From an uncultured Ruminococcus sp. (lineage in GTDB: Bacteria; Bacillota; Clostridia; Oscillospirales; Acutalibacteraceae), in the NCBI GenBank assembly GCA_902762375.1, contig CACWNY010000037.1:1-54817 (forward strand): a DNA stretch of 54,817 nucleotides, read 5' to 3'. The notes beneath the pieces are model-generated. The model did no database searches. It was not told the DNA's origin and was given only the letters and a program-made list of their open reading frames with translations. The position numbers and the translations under genes were made by a program. Shown piece by piece: positions 1-7,515 of this stretch (position 1 is the first letter of the stretch; each line of letters opens with the position of its first letter).

Positions 1-98
1 TAATATATTGCTGTCATTCTGAGGAGCGAAAGCGACGAAGAATCTTATTAAGATTCCTCACTATGTTCGGAATGACACTCTTAAGTTGATGACATTGG
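1..98. repeat. Left terminal inverted repeat with internal hairpin
   Basis: The first 98 bases match the reverse complement of the last 99 bases of the window with about 11 differences, and the outermost 27 bases are identical. Within the copy, GTCATTC near position 13 pairs with GAATGAC near position 80, and GAATCTT pairs with AAGATTC around 45-58, so each copy is itself an imperfect long hairpin. The CCGAACGAAGTGAG-type core also occurs inside the interoperon repeat blocks. Confidence 0.85.
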
Positions 99-119
99 CC
101 TCTATAGGCGGTGAGTACT

Positions 120-1316
120 TCACAATATGGAATGAATTTCAGGGAAAATTTCCAGACTGCGTTTCAGAATACCGTTGACATAAGCAATCGTCATACCGTA
201 ATTGGTAATCGGAACATGGTTATCTTTAGCACAGCGAATACGGTATTTCATTTCTCTTTCGTTGAGCATACAGCCACCGCAATGAATAATCATCGCATAG
301 GGCGATAAATCGTCAGGAAATTCCGTACCGCTGGTAAACGCAAAACGGATATTTTTTCCTGTATGTTTCAAAATCCAGTTCGGCAATTTGACTGTACCAA
401 TATCACCGCACTGACGGTGATGTGTACAGCCTTCGCTGATAAGTACGGTATCATTATCCTTTAACTTATCCAGTGCCGTAACACCGCTGACAAGTTCAGC
501 AAGATTACCCTTGTGTCTGGCAAAGAGAATGGAAAATGAAGTCAGACATATATTTTCAGGAACAATATCCGCAATTTTTCTGAACACCTGCGAATCGGTA
601 ATGACATATTTCGGTAAAGTTCTGAGTGCCGAAAGACTTTCTTCCAGTTCACTTTCCCGACAGACCATCACCCGACACCCACTATCCAGTAATTCTCTCA
701 AAGTATTCTGTTGAGGTAAGATGATACGCCCTTTGGGAGCAGATTTGTCAATAGGAATAACCATGATGACAATATCTCCGTTGGTCACCTTATCAGCGAT
801 GATAGGATAGTCGGCAATATGTTTCGGAACAATTCTGGCGATACATTCTTTCAGTTCGTGAATATTTTCACGGGTGACGGCACTGACAGAAATTTCATGT
901 TCACTACGGATATTCACTCCCGAAACATCAGCTTTATTGTAGACAATCAGATAAGGAATAGATTTTTCCTGAATTTTAGCCAGAACATCACGGTCAAAAT
1001 CCGTCATACCAACGGTACTGTCAACGACAAGCAGGGCAATATCCGTTTTATTAAGTACCTGATAAGTCTTTTTTACTCTCATTTCACCGAGTGTTCCCTG
1101 ATCGTCAATACCTGCGGTATCAATAATCACTACAGCTCCTAGTGGTAATAATTCCATTGCTTTAGATACAGGGTCTGTTGTCGTTCCCTCAACGGCAGAA
1201 ACGATGGCTAAATTCTGATTGGTAATGGCATTGATGACGCTGGATTTTCCCACATTGCGTCTGCCGAAAATTCCGATGTGTATTCTGTCAGCGTTGGGAG
1301 TACTGTTCAAACTCAT
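120..1316 (-). CDS. hydF: [FeFe]-hydrogenase maturation GTPase HydF
   Basis: HydF is the GTPase and Fe-S scaffold that receives the CO/CN-ligated diiron subcluster made by HydE and HydG and delivers it to apo-hydrogenase in the cytoplasm. The P-loop GRRNVGKSS lies at residues 18-26, a DTAG switch motif near 65, and a NKAD specificity motif near 127. The C-terminal third holds the cluster ligands, seen as HHRQCGD and then IHCGGCML. The 398-residue length is normal for the family. The ATG is preceded by AGAGGTGATATA. It is the last gene of a minus-strand operon with a TM1266-family gene, hydE and hydG. About 330 bp of repeat sequence separate it from hydG. No hydrogenase structural gene is in the window. 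Confidence 0.97.
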   Translation of the reverse strand: MSLNSTPNADRIHIGIFGRRNVGKSSVINAITNQNLAIVSAVEGTTTDPVSKAMELLPLGAVVIIDTAGIDDQGTLGEMRVKKTYQVLNKTDIALLVVDSTVGMTDFDRDVLAKIQEKSIPYLIVYNKADVSGVNIRSEHEISVSAVTRENIHELKECIARIVPKHIADYPIIADKVTNGDIVIMVIPIDKSAPKGRIILPQQNTLRELLDSGCRVMVCRESELEESLSALRTLPKYVITDSQVFRKIADIVPENICLTSFSILFARHKGNLAELVSGVTALDKLKDNDTVLISEGCTHHRQCGDIGTVKLPNWILKHTGKNIRFAFTSGTEFPDDLSPYAMIIHCGGCMLNEREMKYRIRCAKDNHVPITNYGMTIAYVNGILKRSLEIFPEIHSIL

Positions 1317-1320
1317 TATA

Positions 1321-1650
1321 TCACCTCTTATTTTGTCGGGGAGTTCCTCCCCGAACCCCTGATTTAAGGGCTGTCTGTCGGGGAGTTCCTCCCCGAACCC
1401 CTGATTTAAGGGCTGCCGCCCTTAAAAATCCTGCCCACTTTTTTGAAAAAAAGTGGACAAAAAACTTTTTCGGCTCACTTCGTTCGGATTTTTTCTCCGA
1501 GCATTTCCCAAATAACAAAATTCCGTTCAGCCGTCAGGCTGAAATGGAATTTTGCCCGTTTGATTGGAACGATTGTATCTAAGAAAATACAGAAATTGAT
1601 TTTTATCAAAAATAATTACGAATTACGCATTACGAATTACGCATTATTAA
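1321..1650. repeat. Repeat block hydF/hydG (with 42-bp tandem duplication)
   Basis: No gene lies between hydG and hydF. A 40-base unit starting TGTCGGGGAG and containing AACCCCTGATTTAAGGG occurs twice in tandem (1334-1373 and 1376-1415). It is followed by the AAGGGCTGCCGCCCTT hairpin, the CCACTTTTTT/AAAAAAGTGG hairpin, and CTCACTTCGTTCGG. An imperfect inverted repeat lies at 1518-1553 (AAAATTCC/GGAATTTT). A run of alternating TTACGAATTACGCA units lies at 1616-1648, touching the hydG stop. Confidence 0.8.
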
Positions 1651-3095
1651 AAGCGGAAGTCCCTTTTTCCGAGATGAATATTTTCGATATATTCTTTGGC
1701 AAGTTTTCTGGCTTTGGGATTGGGAATGTTTTCCAGTTCGTCAGCGATTAATTTTTCGCCGATAGTTTTTGTTTCGGGGGAAGCATAATCTTCCAAAAAT
1801 TCTTTGAGGGTCATGAGTGCGTTAGGGTGACAGCAGTTCTGAATCTGTCCTGTTTTACACAAACTCATAAAGCGGTCGCCTGTACGACCTTCACGGTAAC
1901 AAGCAGTACAGAATGAAGGAATATATCCTAACTCCATCAGCCATCTGACAACTTCATCAAGAGAACGCTGGTCAGAAACATCAAACTGTTCGGTATCATG
2001 AGGTCTTTCATCGCTGTCGTAACCTGCATATCCGCCGACAGATGTTCTGGACGCACCTGAAATCTGCGATACACCCAGACTGATAACCTTATTACGACAA
2101 CTTTCACTTTCTCTTGTGGAAACAATCATACCTGTATACGGTACAGCAATTCTGATACAAGCGATAATTTTAGCGAAGGTATCATCATCAATACCGTTGT
2201 CAAAGACAGTAGGGTCAATATCGTCAGCTCTTTTAATTCTTGGCACACTGATAGTATGAGGACCTACACCGTGAACTGCCTCCAGATGTTCAGCGTGCAT
2301 TAACAGACCTGCAAACTCATATTTGTAAAGTTCAAGACCGAAAAGAACTCCCAGACCAACATCATCAATACCACCTTCCATAGCTCTGTCCATAGCCTCA
2401 GTATGGTACGCATAATTATGCTTAGGACCTGCGGGGTGAAGTTTTTCATAACTTTCCTTATGGTAAGTTTCCTGAAAGAGAATATAAGTGCCTATTTCCG
2501 CTTCTTTGAGTTTGCGATAATTTTCAACGGTGGTTGCCGCAATGTTGACATTCACTCTTCGGATAGCACCGTTTTTATGCTTGACAGAATAAATTGTTTT
2601 CACACAATCTATGATATACTCAATGGGATTGTTGATGGGGTCTTCACCTGCTTCTATGGCAAGACGCTTGTGACCCATATCCTGTAAAGCAATAACTTCT
2701 CTGGCAACTTCTTCCTGTGTCAGTTTTTTTCTGGGAATGGTCTTATTCTGATAGTGATACGGACAGTAAACACATTTGTTCACGCAATAATTCGACAGAT
2801 ACAGCGGAGCGAACATAACAATTCTGTTGCCGTAGAAAGCCTGTTTGATTTCTCTGGCAAGAGCATACATCTTTTCGATGATATCAGGAAGTTCACACGC
2901 CAGCAACACACTTGCTTCACGATGAGAAAGTCCGCTACATTCCACGCCTCTTGCTGTTTTTCTGGGTTTAGCCTTTTCCAGAATTTGTTCAATCAAATCC
3001 CTGTTATTCTTATTTTTTTCGGCATAGTCCAGTGTTGCTAAAATTTCCTCATGGTCAATAAATTCCTCTGCTTTGAGAGATTTCGGATTATACAT
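1647..3095 (-). CDS. hydG: [FeFe]-hydrogenase radical SAM maturase HydG
   Basis: HydG is the radical SAM tyrosine lyase that cleaves tyrosine to supply CO and cyanide as an Fe(CO)2(CN) synthon for the H-cluster. The radical SAM CX3CX2C motif is CVNKCVYC at about residues 104-111. A second C-terminal cluster motif, CX2CX22C, begins CTACYREG and ends at NCCHPNAL, and it separates HydG from the thiamine enzyme ThiH. I chose the ATG at 3095, because GAGG lies about 10 bases upstream; a GTG at 3110 overlaps that Shine-Dalgarno sequence. The protein is then 482 residues, typical for HydG. It lies between hydE and hydF. Confidence 0.97.
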   Translation of the reverse strand: MYNPKSLKAEEFIDHEEILATLDYAEKNKNNRDLIEQILEKAKPRKTARGVECSGLSHREASVLLACELPDIIEKMYALAREIKQAFYGNRIVMFAPLYLSNYCVNKCVYCPYHYQNKTIPRKKLTQEEVAREVIALQDMGHKRLAIEAGEDPINNPIEYIIDCVKTIYSVKHKNGAIRRVNVNIAATTVENYRKLKEAEIGTYILFQETYHKESYEKLHPAGPKHNYAYHTEAMDRAMEGGIDDVGLGVLFGLELYKYEFAGLLMHAEHLEAVHGVGPHTISVPRIKRADDIDPTVFDNGIDDDTFAKIIACIRIAVPYTGMIVSTRESESCRNKVISLGVSQISGASRTSVGGYAGYDSDERPHDTEQFDVSDQRSLDEVVRWLMELGYIPSFCTACYREGRTGDRFMSLCKTGQIQNCCHPNALMTLKEFLEDYASPETKTIGEKLIADELENIPNPKARKLAKEYIENIHLGKRDFRF

Positions 3096-3159
3096 TGTTA
3101 TATTCCTCACTTATTTTGATGATACAATTTTCCACAGAATTTGCCATGCAAATTCTCTT

Positions 3160-3260
3160 GAAAGTTTTTTGTCCACTTTTTTTCAAAAAAGTGGACAGGA
3201 TTTTTAAGGGCGGTAGCCCTTAAACAGGGGTTCGGGGACAGTGTCCCCGACAGTCACCAC
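3160..3260. repeat. Repeat block hydG/hydE, entering the hydE 3' end
   Basis: This block has, in order, the T/A-rich stem (GTCCACTTTT/AAAAGTGGAC), AAGGGCGGTAGCCCTT, and a CAGGGGTTCGGGGACA / TGTCCCCGA segment. The hydE stop codon at 3220-3222 lies in the second hairpin, and the last residues of HydE are read from the third segment. Confidence 0.8.
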
Positions 3261-4269
3261 GACTGACAACAATATGATATCCTGTACTTTCTACACGGTT
3301 TTCCAGACATTTCACACATTGAGCGGATTCTTCACCCGTACAGATTTTATTGTCGTAAAGCATATATTTTTTGCGTACAGAAACGGGGGAGAGGTTAGGC
3401 ATAATGACATTTGCACCTGCTTTCAGTCCCAGTTCCCGACCGTTCGGAGCAATCGTACCCAAAGCGGTAGTGGACGGAATAAGAGCATAGGGCAAAGTCA
3501 GACGGATAAGACCAATCATAAAGAGTGTTAAATCCAATGTACCTGACGGTTTGTCGGCAAAGGGCGTATCTTTATGAGAAATAAAAGGACCTATTCCCAC
3601 CATAGACGGCTGAACTTTTTTCAGAAAGAGCATATCTTCAGCAAGATTTTGGCTTGTCTGAAAAGGCGACCCTACCATAAATCCTGTACCGACCTGATAG
3701 CCGATTGCTTTCAAATCCGTAATACACTGCTGACGGTTCTGTGGTGAAAGGTTTTCGGGGTGCAACATGGCATAATGAGAGAAGTTGGCAGTTTCATGGC
3801 GTAACAGGTAGCGGTCAGCACCAGCATCGAAGAAACGCTGATAACTTTCCTTATTTTTTTCTCCAATGGAAAGCGTAATGGCACAATCCCGAAACTGTTG
3901 TCTGATGGACGAAATAATTTCACAAATTCTGTCATCAGTAAAATACGGGTCTTCACCGCCCTGTAAGACGAAAGTACGAAATCCTAAAACATACCCCTCA
4001 TGACAGCACTGTAAAATATCTTCCTCCGACAGTCTGTATCTTGATACATTGCGGTTACTTTTCCGTATTCCGCAGTAATAGCAGTCATTTTTGCAGTAAT
4101 TGGTAAACTCTATCAATCCTCTTATAAAGACATCTTCTCCATAATATTCTCTACGGCGTTTATCGGCAAGTGAAAAGAGATAGTCAGATGTTTGAGGTGT
4201 TCGGTTGTCGATAAGAGTAATATATTCTTCCTTAGTGAGAGATTTTTCGTGATAAAGTTTATCCATCAA
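3220..4269 (-). CDS. hydE: [FeFe]-hydrogenase radical SAM maturase HydE
   Basis: HydE is the radical SAM enzyme that acts on the HydG-derived Fe(CO)2(CN)cysteine synthon during assembly of the diiron subcluster. The CX3CX2C motif is CKNDCYYC at residues 59-66, followed by the GFRTFVLQGGEDPY segment of a BioB/HydE-type TIM barrel. The start is uncertain. TTG (4269) and ATG (4266) fit the family N-terminus but lie about 25-28 bases from the only good Shine-Dalgarno, AGGAGG (4295-4300). An in-frame ATC at 4285-4287 is correctly spaced. The last residues (after SRGDC) are encoded by an intergenic repeat module, so the C-terminus is probably not native. The gene lies just downstream of the TM1266-family gene. 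Confidence 0.95.
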   Translation of the reverse strand: MMDKLYHEKSLTKEEYITLIDNRTPQTSDYLFSLADKRRREYYGEDVFIRGLIEFTNYCKNDCYYCGIRKSNRNVSRYRLSEEDILQCCHEGYVLGFRTFVLQGGEDPYFTDDRICEIISSIRQQFRDCAITLSIGEKNKESYQRFFDAGADRYLLRHETANFSHYAMLHPENLSPQNRQQCITDLKAIGYQVGTGFMVGSPFQTSQNLAEDMLFLKKVQPSMVGIGPFISHKDTPFADKPSGTLDLTLFMIGLIRLTLPYALIPSTTALGTIAPNGRELGLKAGANVIMPNLSPVSVRKKYMLYDNKICTGEESAQCVKCLENRVESTGYHIVVSRGDCRGHCPRTPV

Positions 4270-4289
4270 TGAAAAGTAATCGTTGATAC

Positions 4290-4541
4290 TTATTCCTCCT
4301 CAAGTTTTGAGCAGATACTCTTAGAAGTCACACCCTCCACACGACCGAGCTTTCCCGAAAGGGCATTGATAATATCGACAGGAGCGTCCAGTACAAGACT
4401 GATGACATTCATTTTTCCGTTGACATTGGGCAGACCCATTCTACCGATAACATATTCCGAATACTCATGCAAAATAGCATTGATTTCTTCAGCAACCTTG
4501 TTATCCTCAATCATAATTCCGATTAAAGCTACTCTGTTCAT
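4290..4541 (-). CDS. TM1266-family iron-only hydrogenase system regulator
   Basis: This is an 83-residue protein of the small ACT/NikR-C-like family (TM1266) that is regularly found beside hydE, hydF and hydG in anaerobes and is annotated as a putative hydrogenase-system regulator. Visible features are the MNRVALIGIMIED opening strand, a VAEEINAILHEYSEYVIGRMGLP helix-strand segment and a NVISLVLDAPVDIINALSGKLGRVEG half, typical of an alpha/beta ferredoxin-like regulatory fold. It has no DNA-binding domain. ACGGAGG lies 7 bases upstream of the ATG. It is the first gene of the hyd operon. Its molecular function is not established. Confidence 0.85.
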   Translation of the reverse strand: MNRVALIGIMIEDNKVAEEINAILHEYSEYVIGRMGLPNVNGKMNVISLVLDAPVDIINALSGKLGRVEGVTSKSICSKLEEE

Positions 4542-4568
4542 AAAAAACCTCCGTAAAAATAAAATAAT

Positions 4569-4593
4569 AAAAAAATCCGCCAGAAATGGCGGA
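4569..4593 (-). terminator. Terminator-like hairpin in the hyd operon leader
   Basis: On the minus strand the stem TCCGCCA/TGGCGGA with a TTTC loop is followed immediately by seven T residues. It sits between the hyd promoter and the first ATG, about 28 bases from the start codon, so it is placed as an attenuator rather than as an end-of-operon terminator. Confidence 0.7.
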
Positions 4594-4599
4594 ATAACA

Positions 4600-4668
4600 G
4601 CAAACTTAATGCAATAAATAAGTTCTGGTCTTTTCCGTCAGAAAACATTAACTTTCAGATTAGATACC
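4600..4668 (-). ncRNA. Structured 5' leader of the hyd operon (candidate attenuator)
   Basis: The predicted transcript starts near 4668. Before the terminator hairpin it has room for a small stem TTTTC/GAAAA (4631-4645), an enclosing AAGTT/AACTT pairing (4620-4624 with 4650-4654), and an alternative AACTTA/TAAGTT pairing downstream. I do not recognise a known riboswitch class. The call rests on position and potential pairing only. Confidence 0.4.
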
Positions 4669-4674
4669 GACTAA

Positions 4675-4703
4675 ATTGTAGCACGCTGAAAATAAAAAGT
4701 CAA
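4675..4703 (-). promoter_or_regulatory. Sigma-A-type promoter of the hyd operon
   Basis: Minus strand: -35 TTGACT (4698-4703), a 17-base spacer, and -10 TACAAT (4675-4680). This predicts a start near 4668 and a leader of about 127 bases before the TM1266-family gene. Confidence 0.8.
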
Positions 4704-4712
4704 TAGCTATTG
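4701..4712. promoter_or_regulatory. Palindromic operator candidate between divergent promoters
   Basis: CAATAGCTATTG is a perfect 12-base palindrome. It overlaps the -35 boxes of both the leftward hyd promoter and the rightward lipoprotein/kinase promoter, whose -35 elements are only 6 bases apart. Confidence 0.5.
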
Positions 4713-4738
4713 CAAGAAGTAAAAAAAATGTGTACAAT
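4710..4738 (+). promoter_or_regulatory. Promoter of the lipoprotein-kinase pair
   Basis: -35 TTGCAA (4710-4715), a 17-base spacer, and -10 TACAAT (4733-4738). It is placed 55 bases upstream of the lipoprotein ATG. Confidence 0.7.
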
Positions 4739-4792
4739 AGTAAATGCCAAAAACGAAAAATTACTTTCATAAAAAAGGAAAGAGGTATACTA

Positions 4793-4975
4793 ATGAAAAA
4801 ACTGACAGTAATTACTATTCTGGCAATGATGATGGCGATATTGAGCAGTTGCGGAGTGCCGTCCAGTATGCAGACAACAGGAGAAAGCCATGACATACCT
4901 GATGATGAGAACGGTGTTTCCGTTGTGGAATATAATGAACCCGACCCTGAAATTGGTAACGGAGATGATTTTTAA
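4793..4975 (+). CDS. Small putative lipoprotein (60 residues)
   Basis: I do not recognise the family. The ATG at 4793 follows GGAAAGAGG at good spacing. The N-terminus is a lipoprotein signal: MKKLTV, a hydrophobic stretch, then the lipobox ILSSC, with the modified cysteine at about residue 20. The mature part is only about 40 residues, acidic and polar, with serines and threonines after the cysteine and a tail ending NGDDF. It has its own promoter and lies 8 bases upstream of an HPr-kinase-like gene, so the two are almost certainly co-transcribed. It may be the substrate, a partner or a membrane anchor for that kinase; this is inference. Confidence 0.75.
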   Translation: MKKLTVITILAMMMAILSSCGVPSSMQTTGESHDIPDDENGVSVVEYNEPDPEIGNGDDF

Positions 4976-4983
4976 GTAAAGTC

Positions 4984-5730
4984 ATGTCAGTATACAGAAT
5001 AGCAGAACTCAACATAGATATACAGCCAAGAAGTGATTATGTCAGAAAACAGCTTTCAGATTTTGCGGTCAATGAAGAAACAGCAGATTTTGACATTGCT
5101 CTTACAAAAGAGGATATCCTCAACGAACAGAAAATCTACTGTCAGAATAATACAGATATAAAGCTGACAGACTTTTCTGTTGACTTGTGTGAATCACTTG
5201 CTTTATACCGTAAAATATGCCGAAAAATCACTATGGACTATAACGGTATATTAATGCACGGAGCAGTTATCTGTTACAAGGGAAAAGCCCATATGTTTAC
5301 CGCACCGAGTGGAACGGGAAAAACTACTCATATCCGTTTATGGAAAAAATATTTTGGTGATAAAGTAGAAATTATCAACGGAGATAAACCTATACTCCGA
5401 GAAAAAGACGGTATCATCACCGCCTACGGAACCCCTTGGAATGGTAAGGAAAATTACGGCAGTAATATTTCTGCACCTTTGAAGAGTATTTTCCTGTTGA
5501 AAAGAGGGAAAATCAATACAGTGAAAAAATGTGATACCAGACAAGCTATTCCTTATTTGTTATCCCAGACTTTGCGGTATAAAGACGAAAAAAGCGTAAA
5601 AAATTTGCTGGACTTTATTGCAAAAATCATTCAGACGGTAAATATTTATGAACTTGAATGTAATATGGAACTTTCAGCGGTAGAAACATCGTTATCTGTC
5701 ATTGACGAAATTATACCAGAGGAACATTGA
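4984..5730 (+). CDS. HPr kinase/phosphorylase-like P-loop protein
   Basis: This 248-residue protein has the fold signature of the HPr kinase/PEP-carboxykinase superfamily. The P-loop is APSGTGKTTH (about residues 107-116), preceded by LMHGAVICYKGKAHMF. It is followed by NGDKP (132-136) and YGTPWNGKE (148-156), which fit the HprK-type metal/phosphate-binding segments. It lacks the N-terminal domain of true HprK. Stand-alone relatives occur in peptide-modification clusters, where some phosphorylate peptides, and as functionally unknown proteins in clostridia. Here its only partner is the small lipoprotein 8 bases upstream. No PqqD-like or radical SAM gene is present. The TGA stop is embedded in the -35 box of the next promoter. 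The substrate is unknown. Confidence 0.7.
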   Translation: MSVYRIAELNIDIQPRSDYVRKQLSDFAVNEETADFDIALTKEDILNEQKIYCQNNTDIKLTDFSVDLCESLALYRKICRKITMDYNGILMHGAVICYKGKAHMFTAPSGTGKTTHIRLWKKYFGDKVEIINGDKPILREKDGIITAYGTPWNGKENYGSNISAPLKSIFLLKRGKINTVKKCDTRQAIPYLLSQTLRYKDEKSVKNLLDFIAKIIQTVNIYELECNMELSAVETSLSVIDEIIPEEH

Positions 5731-5755
5731 CAAATTACCATTTGCTATGTAAAAT
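5727..5755 (+). promoter_or_regulatory. Promoter upstream of tyrS
   Basis: -35 TTGACA (5727-5732), a 17-base spacer, and -10 TAAAAT (5750-5755), overlapping the stop codon of the kinase-like gene. If it drives tyrS, the roughly 340-base leader would contain the whole repeat block 5766-6072. Confidence 0.65.
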
Positions 5756-5765
5756 CATAGTTAAT

Positions 5766-6072
5766 ATGCGAGGGTTTCACTCCCGAACCCCTGAGTTAAG
5801 GGCGTTTTTGCAGGGGTTTCACCCCCGCACCCCTGAGTTAAGGGCGTTGCCCTTAACAATCCCACAAACTTTTTGAAAAAAGTTTGACAAAAACTTTTCT
5901 GGTTCACGGCGTTCGGAATGATGATTAAACATTCAGCTATGACAATTAAAAGTTTTTTGTCCACTTTTTTTCAAAAAAGTGGGCGGGATTGTCAAGGGTG
6001 CAACCCTTGACGCAGGATTTTTAAGGGCGACAGCCCTTAAAACAGGATTTTAAAGGGCGGTAGCCCTTTAAC
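5766..6072. repeat. Repeat block upstream of tyrS (two opposed units)
   Basis: The 372 bp between the kinase-like gene and tyrS hold no gene. The left half reads in the reverse orientation: two copies of an AACCCCTGAGTTAAGGGCG segment, then AAGGGCGTTGCCCTT and AAACTTTTT/AAAAAGTTT. The right half, after AGCTATGACAATTAAAAG, reads forward: GTCCACTTTT/AAAAGTGG, GTCAAGGGTGCAACCCTTGAC, AAGGGCGACAGCCCTT and AAAGGGCGGTAGCCCTTT. No T-box consensus is visible. Confidence 0.8.
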
Positions 6073-6102
6073 TGAACGCAAATATTAAGGAGGAAATAAA
6101 CA

Positions 6103-7323
6103 ATGGGTGTTTATGAAGAACTTGTCGAGAGAGGGTTACTTGCACAGGTAACAGACGAAAAAGAAATCAGAGAACTTGTCAACAGCGGAAAGGCAGTATT
6201 TTACATAGGATTTGACCCTACTGCTGATAGTCTTCATGTAGGACATTTTATGGCATTGTGTCTGATGAAGCGTCTGCAAATGGCAGGAAACAAACCCATC
6301 GCTTTGATAGGCGGAGGTACAGCTATGATAGGCGACCCGTCAGGCAGAACGGATATGCGTCAGATGATGACCAAAGAAGTTATTCAGCACAATGTAGAAT
6401 GTTTCCAGAAACAGATGAGCCGTTTCATTGACTTTTCAGACGGTAAAGCTATGCTTGTCAACAACGCAGATTGGTTGCTTGACCTTAACTATATCGGAAT
6501 GTTAAGAGAAGTCGGTTCGCATTTCAGCGTCAATAGAATGTTGACGGCAGAATGTTACAAACAGCGTATGGAAAAGGGATTGAGTTTCCTTGAATTTAAC
6601 TACATGATAATGCAGGCATACGACTTTTATGTTTTATACAACAAATATGGTTGTAATATGCAGTTTGGCGGTGATGACCAGTGGAGCAATATGCTGGCAG
6701 GAACAGAACTTATCAGAAGAAAACAGGGTAAAGACGCTTATGCGATGACCATTAATCTTTTACTCAATTCTGAGGGAAAGAAAATGGGTAAGACACAATC
6801 AGGGGCAGTATGGCTTTCGGCAGAAAAGACCAGTCCTTATGATTTTTACCAGTACTGGAGAAATGTTGATGACAGTGATGTACTCAAATGTATCAAAATG
6901 CTGACATTCTTACCTATGGACGAAATCAAAGCGATGGAAAACTGGCAAGGCAGTGAACTCAACAAAGCCAAAGAAATTCTGGCATATGAGCTGACAAAAC
7001 TTGTTCACGGCGAAGAAGAAGCAGAAAAAGCACAGAAAACAGCAAAAGCCTTATTTTCGAGTAATGCTGAAGAAGAAAATATGCCCACGAGTACGCTTTC
7101 TGACGAAGATTTTATTGATGGTGTGATAGGTATACTGAACTTGCTGACCAAAGCAGGACTGACCTCATCTAATGCCGAAGGCAGACGATTAGTCACACAA
7201 GGCGGAATTTCGGTCAACGGTGAAAAAGTTACCGATGTCAAGGCAAACATCACCAAAGACGAAATCGCTAAAGGAATTGTCATCAAAAAAGGTAAAAAAG
7301 TTTTTCATAAAGTGACGCTGTAA
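6103..7323 (+). CDS. tyrS: Tyrosine--tRNA ligase
   Basis: TyrS activates tyrosine with ATP and charges tRNA-Tyr in the cytoplasm. The class I signature is present as HVGH at residues 45-48 and as KMGKT near 226-230. The [12 protein letters not shown] and DDQWSNM segments are characteristic of bacterial TyrRS. The C-terminal part (after about residue 340) is an S4-type RNA-binding domain, seen as [17 protein letters not shown]. The 406-residue length fits the short bacterial form. The ATG follows AAGGAGGAAATAA. It stands alone, flanked by repeat blocks. Confidence 0.97.
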   Translation: MGVYEELVERGLLAQVTDEKEIRELVNSGKAVFYIGFDPTADSLHVGHFMALCLMKRLQMAGNKPIALIGGGTAMIGDPSGRTDMRQMMTKEVIQHNVECFQKQMSRFIDFSDGKAMLVNNADWLLDLNYIGMLREVGSHFSVNRMLTAECYKQRMEKGLSFLEFNYMIMQAYDFYVLYNKYGCNMQFGGDDQWSNMLAGTELIRRKQGKDAYAMTINLLLNSEGKKMGKTQSGAVWLSAEKTSPYDFYQYWRNVDDSDVLKCIKMLTFLPMDEIKAMENWQGSELNKAKEILAYELTKLVHGEEEAEKAQKTAKALFSSNAEEENMPTSTLSDEDFIDGVIGILNLLTKAGLTSSNAEGRRLVTQGGISVNGEKVTDVKANITKDEIAKGIVIKKGKKVFHKVTL

Positions 7324-7387
7324 AACAATAATTTTATCTGAGCAGTTGGCATTATTTTCTAAAATGTGTAATTATAGAAAAGTAACC

Positions 7388-7485
7388 TATAGCTATGACA
7401 ATTAAAAGTTTTGTCCACTTTTTCAAAAGTGGTGGGGTCAAGGGGCAAAGCCCCTTGTGGGATTTTTAAGGGCAAAGCCCTTTCA
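7388..7485. repeat. Repeat block tyrS/mscL
   Basis: A forward unit: TAGCTATGACAATTAAAAG, CCACTTTT/AAAAGTGG, CAAGGGGCAAAGCCCCTTG, and AAGGGCAAAGCCCTT. It lies directly before the mscL ribosome-binding site. Confidence 0.75.
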
Positions 7486-7515
7486 GAATTTTAGAAAAAA
7501 GAGGTTGATGTAGAA

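Noticed and set aside
1616..1648. ATTACGAATTACGCA runs as replication iterons (also 16150-16180)
   Set aside because: They are short and occur at edges of the repeat blocks, with no replication initiator gene or AT-rich unwinding region nearby. They look like another repeat module.
5761..5964. Small reading frames lying wholly inside repeat blocks (also 1321-1518, 49938-50174 and the 5' extensions before murG, pyrH and the ylbF-like gene)
   Set aside because: They translate the repeat modules in various frames (FFKKFVG, LRAKPLN and similar), lack ribosome-binding sites, and change with module order. They are repeat sequence, not genes.
5766..6072. T-box riboswitch before tyrS (and before proS)
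   Set aside because: No T-box consensus or specifier-loop arrangement is visible. The tyrS leader is made of repeat hairpins, and the proS leader is only about 25 bases long.
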